A stretch of DNA of 64,000 nt from Durusdinium trenchii (lineage: Eukaryota; Sar; Dinophyceae; Suessiales; Symbiodiniaceae), in contig CAXAMN010025284.1 in the NCBI GenBank assembly GCA_963970005.1, forward strand, positions 624,240 to 688,239. Reading direction: 5' to 3'. Made by a program: the position numbers and the translations under genes. The stretch's first letter is position 1. Every line of letters begins with the position of its first letter. The notes under the pieces were generated by a model that saw only the letters and a list, made by a program, of their open reading frames with translations, was not told the DNA's origin and did no database searches. Of the stretch, positions 62,164-64,000 are shown piece after piece.

Positions 62164-62429
62164 TTGCGCACATTTCGGCATGATTTTGGTTCGTCAGGCA
62201 ATGTTTTTCACATGATGGGCGTAAGCCATGGCCAGAACCCAAGCATTGACACTTACACACACCGGAGGTTCTGACATGCTCCATGACACACTCTGAGGTT
62301 CTGCTGCACTCCTCTCCCTCGCTAGCAAAGTTCCAGAACGGACTGTGCCCTGTTTGAAGTTTTGCCGATGGCTGAGCCTGCTGAGCCTTGCTCACCAAGG
62401 GCTCTTTGAGCCTCATCACCGGCTTTTTT

Positions 62430-62632
62430 CCTCAGTTCTGCGAGATCGAGGCCATTGCCTACAGCTGTACATGCATGTTCCTTGTTGCAAAACTTTAGCA
62501 CAGGCTCTTCGGAATATGAAGAGCATCCACTTCTATGCTGGGGATCAAGATGAGCTAGGCACTGCATCCTTTGCATCTGAACGAGCACACAGGGTACATA
62601 CGAGTTGCAGTCAGGTCATCGGGAGTACTTGA
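62430..62632 (+). CDS. Candidate exon, unknown; opposite strand also open
   Basis: The + frame reads LQLYMHVPCCKTLAQALRNM and IHFYAGDQDELGTASFASER. The minus strand over 62322-62470 reads GLDLAELRKKAGDEAQRALG, also good. I cannot choose between them. Confidence 0.3.
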
Positions 62633-62842
62633 GAGGTATCAAGGAGTCTTTGAAGGAGCACCTATTCCATTTGTTTCCACCTATTTTTGCTGCCCAGGTG
62701 TTGTTATTTGAGTGCCTGTAGCTATTCAAAAAGTACAATTTTAGACTTGCTTGGCTCTGTTTTGGAGCATTTCAGGAAGCAGGAGGGCATGCTCATATGC
62801 ATACTGCTGTGACCTTGGAGCCCTTCCTTGGTGCAATGCAAA

Positions 62843-62952
62843 TGGATGCCCTTTGTTACTTGTAGCTTCTTGTTACTAGTAGTAATGCCAGGAGCCACTT
62901 GTAGCGTCCTTGCTCCTAGTAGTGATGTCCTTTGTTACTAGTATCTTGGCAA
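62843..62952 (-). repeat. Family B block
   Basis: GATGCCCTTTGTTACTTG, TAGCTTCTTGTTACTAG, TAATGCCAGGAGCCAC, TAGCGTCCTTGCTCCTAG and TGATGTCC words. Confidence 0.9.
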
Positions 62953-62959
62953 GTCTGAA

Positions 62960-63377
62960 ATGTGTGCCAAATCCGAGGTCAAAGGAGCGAGTCACTATGA
63001 CATTGATGAGTTTATTGACCTGGAGGCTTGGACTGTGGCTCTGACCCAACCGTTTACAGCGCAGACCACCACGCTTTTTACAGTTGGGAACAAGGAACCC
63101 GGGGGCTTGGTGGGTCCAGTTTGGAGGACCTTTGGCAACGCTTGGAGCTTGCGCGCTGAAGCGCCAAACTCAAGAGATAGTCTGTGAGCGTCTTCGGAAA
63201 AGTTGCGCCGCCTTGTGCCGCCAATTGATCAATTGACGCAAAGGCAATTGATGGCTCAACATGATTTGAGGTTGGAGGCCATCGCTAGTAGGTTGGAGGC
63301 CATATTCGTGGCTGTGCGGCTCAGATTGGAAGGAATCGGACCAAAGTCTTCCGACGAAGTAGCATCGCGGGGGCCCA
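62960..63377 (+). CDS. Candidate upstream exons of the 3'-most gene
   Basis: 62960-63187 is open (KGASHYDIDEFIDLEAWTVA). 63135-63228 in another frame reads LKRQTQEIVCERLRKSCAAL. 63203-63400 reads PPIDQLTQRQLMAQHDLRLE and passes through two A units without a stop. These may be 5' exons of the gene that follows, but no junction was verified. Confidence 0.3.
63266..63306 (+). repeat. Family A units
   Basis: Two + units read RLEAIASRLEAI in frame with the surrounding open sequence. Confidence 0.9.
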
Positions 63378-63908
63378 ATGGAATCTGCCGAAAGCCCTGA
63401 GCACTCGTTGGATTTGAAGATCAGTCGAAAGCGTAAAAGATCTGGGCAGCTTCGCTCTGACTTTGTACACCCTGCAGGGCCAGGTGAACTGCCATGGGCC
63501 TGGCGTTTGGCAGACACACTTAGCACACCGCGTAGATCTCCGGTCGAAACTCGACAGGAGTCACTTCCAAAGCAGCTGGAAGCAAAGCCAAAGGAGCCAA
63601 AGTCCTAAGATCCCTGGTTTCGCTCTTTTCTGTAGACCGTTCTTCCCTTTTTTCTTGGTTGTTCTTTTTCATTTCTTTAGATTTATGCTTTTAACTTTGC
63701 AAAGAGACTTATTCTTCCACTCTTAGTTATTTTGCCAATTTTGAAGGAGCCAAAGTCTGAAGACGACTCGCTGCTTGCTCCATTTGCGCAGATTCTTCCT
63801 TGGGAGCCTTTCTTCCGGGACACTTTGACGTGCACTCTGCCCGAGCAAATGCTTGAAAAGAACGTTCTTCCTTGGGCGTGGCGTTTGCCCTTTGCGTGTG
63901 AGCCATGA
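63378..63908 (+). CDS. Two-exon gene, 125 aa, unknown
   Basis: Exon 1 (63378-63593) starts at ATG and reads MESAESPEHSLDLKISRKRK, then GPGELPWAWRLADTLSTPRR. A 153-bp GA-AG intron (63594-63746), T-rich near its end and free of A and B words, is bracketed by AAGGAGCCAAAGTC (63591 and 63744). Exon 2 (63747-63908) reads EPKSEDDSLLAPFAQILPWE, then LEKNVLPWAWRLPFACEP and TGA. Phase is 0 on both sides. LPWAWRL occurs once in each exon. The N-terminal half is basic and the rest acidic. ATG 63378 may be internal if upstream exons belong. No family recognised. Confidence 0.6.
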
Positions 63909-64000
63909 AATGCGGTGCGGTTGATGACCTGGTGCATCTGATGACGGTCAATGTTTGCAAATAAATTAGCAGCTCCCGCAAGGAACCAATTAATTATGGC

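Overview
The window looks like nuclear DNA of a dinoflagellate, most likely a Symbiodinium-like (Symbiodiniaceae) alga. Genes are cut into many short exons. Introns begin with GT, GC or GA and end in AG. Exon ends repeat a few bases at both junctions (usually AGGNN). Genes encode typical protist families. The spaces between and inside genes are full of short direct and inverted repeats. No rRNA, tRNA, CRISPR array or intact autonomous transposon is visible. The placement rests on splice style and gene types, not on a marker gene.

Five genes can be read with good support, all on the + strand. They are an ankyrin-repeat protein (10012-10671), a ten-exon alpha/beta-hydrolase with a complete Ser-Asp-His triad (12186-15317, perhaps starting near 11325), an AGC/NDR-like protein kinase in eight or more exons (37346-41118), a single-domain voltage-gated cation channel with an EF-hand tail (53062-59152), and a fragmentary PPR-type repeat protein (2190-3975). 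A 140-residue secreted protein lies antisense (56283-56705) inside the 3.3 kb intron of the channel gene. About thirty further exons or short ORFs look coding but belong to no family I recognise. They are listed with lower confidence.

Two repeat families run through the whole window. Family A is a 21-bp tandem unit (GGTTGGAGGCCATCGC then TAGTA). Family B is a mosaic of a fixed linker (CTAGTAGTAACAAG-like) alternating with a small set of interchangeable words (AAG, TGCCACG, TGCCTTA, GGACG, GGGCATCG, GGGGCTCCTGGC). Many A and B blocks are bounded by direct repeats of 8-16 bp. In ten cases reading frames on the two sides join exactly when the block plus one repeat copy is removed. These blocks therefore look like introns, or in-frame inserts, created by insertion with target-site duplication. 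This is the most interesting feature of the window.

Layout: 1-9.4 kb PPR fragments and orphan exons; 9.4-15.4 kb ankyrin and hydrolase genes; 15.4-23.6 kb repeats and orphan exons; 23.6-25.5 kb a distinct block with a minisatellite, a GC-rich hairpin, four palindrome modules and inverted TTAGCC arrays; 25.5-37 kb dense B arrays (including a long hairpin and an assembly gap) and orphan exons; 37.3-41.1 kb kinase; 41.4-52.6 kb many small genes interrupted by A/B blocks; 53-59.2 kb channel gene with nested antisense gene; 59.2-64 kb small genes with clear repeat-bounded introns. The neighbouring genes show no common pathway. Each is probably transcribed in the usual dinoflagellate way and capped by spliced-leader trans-splicing, which is inference because no leader relic was found.
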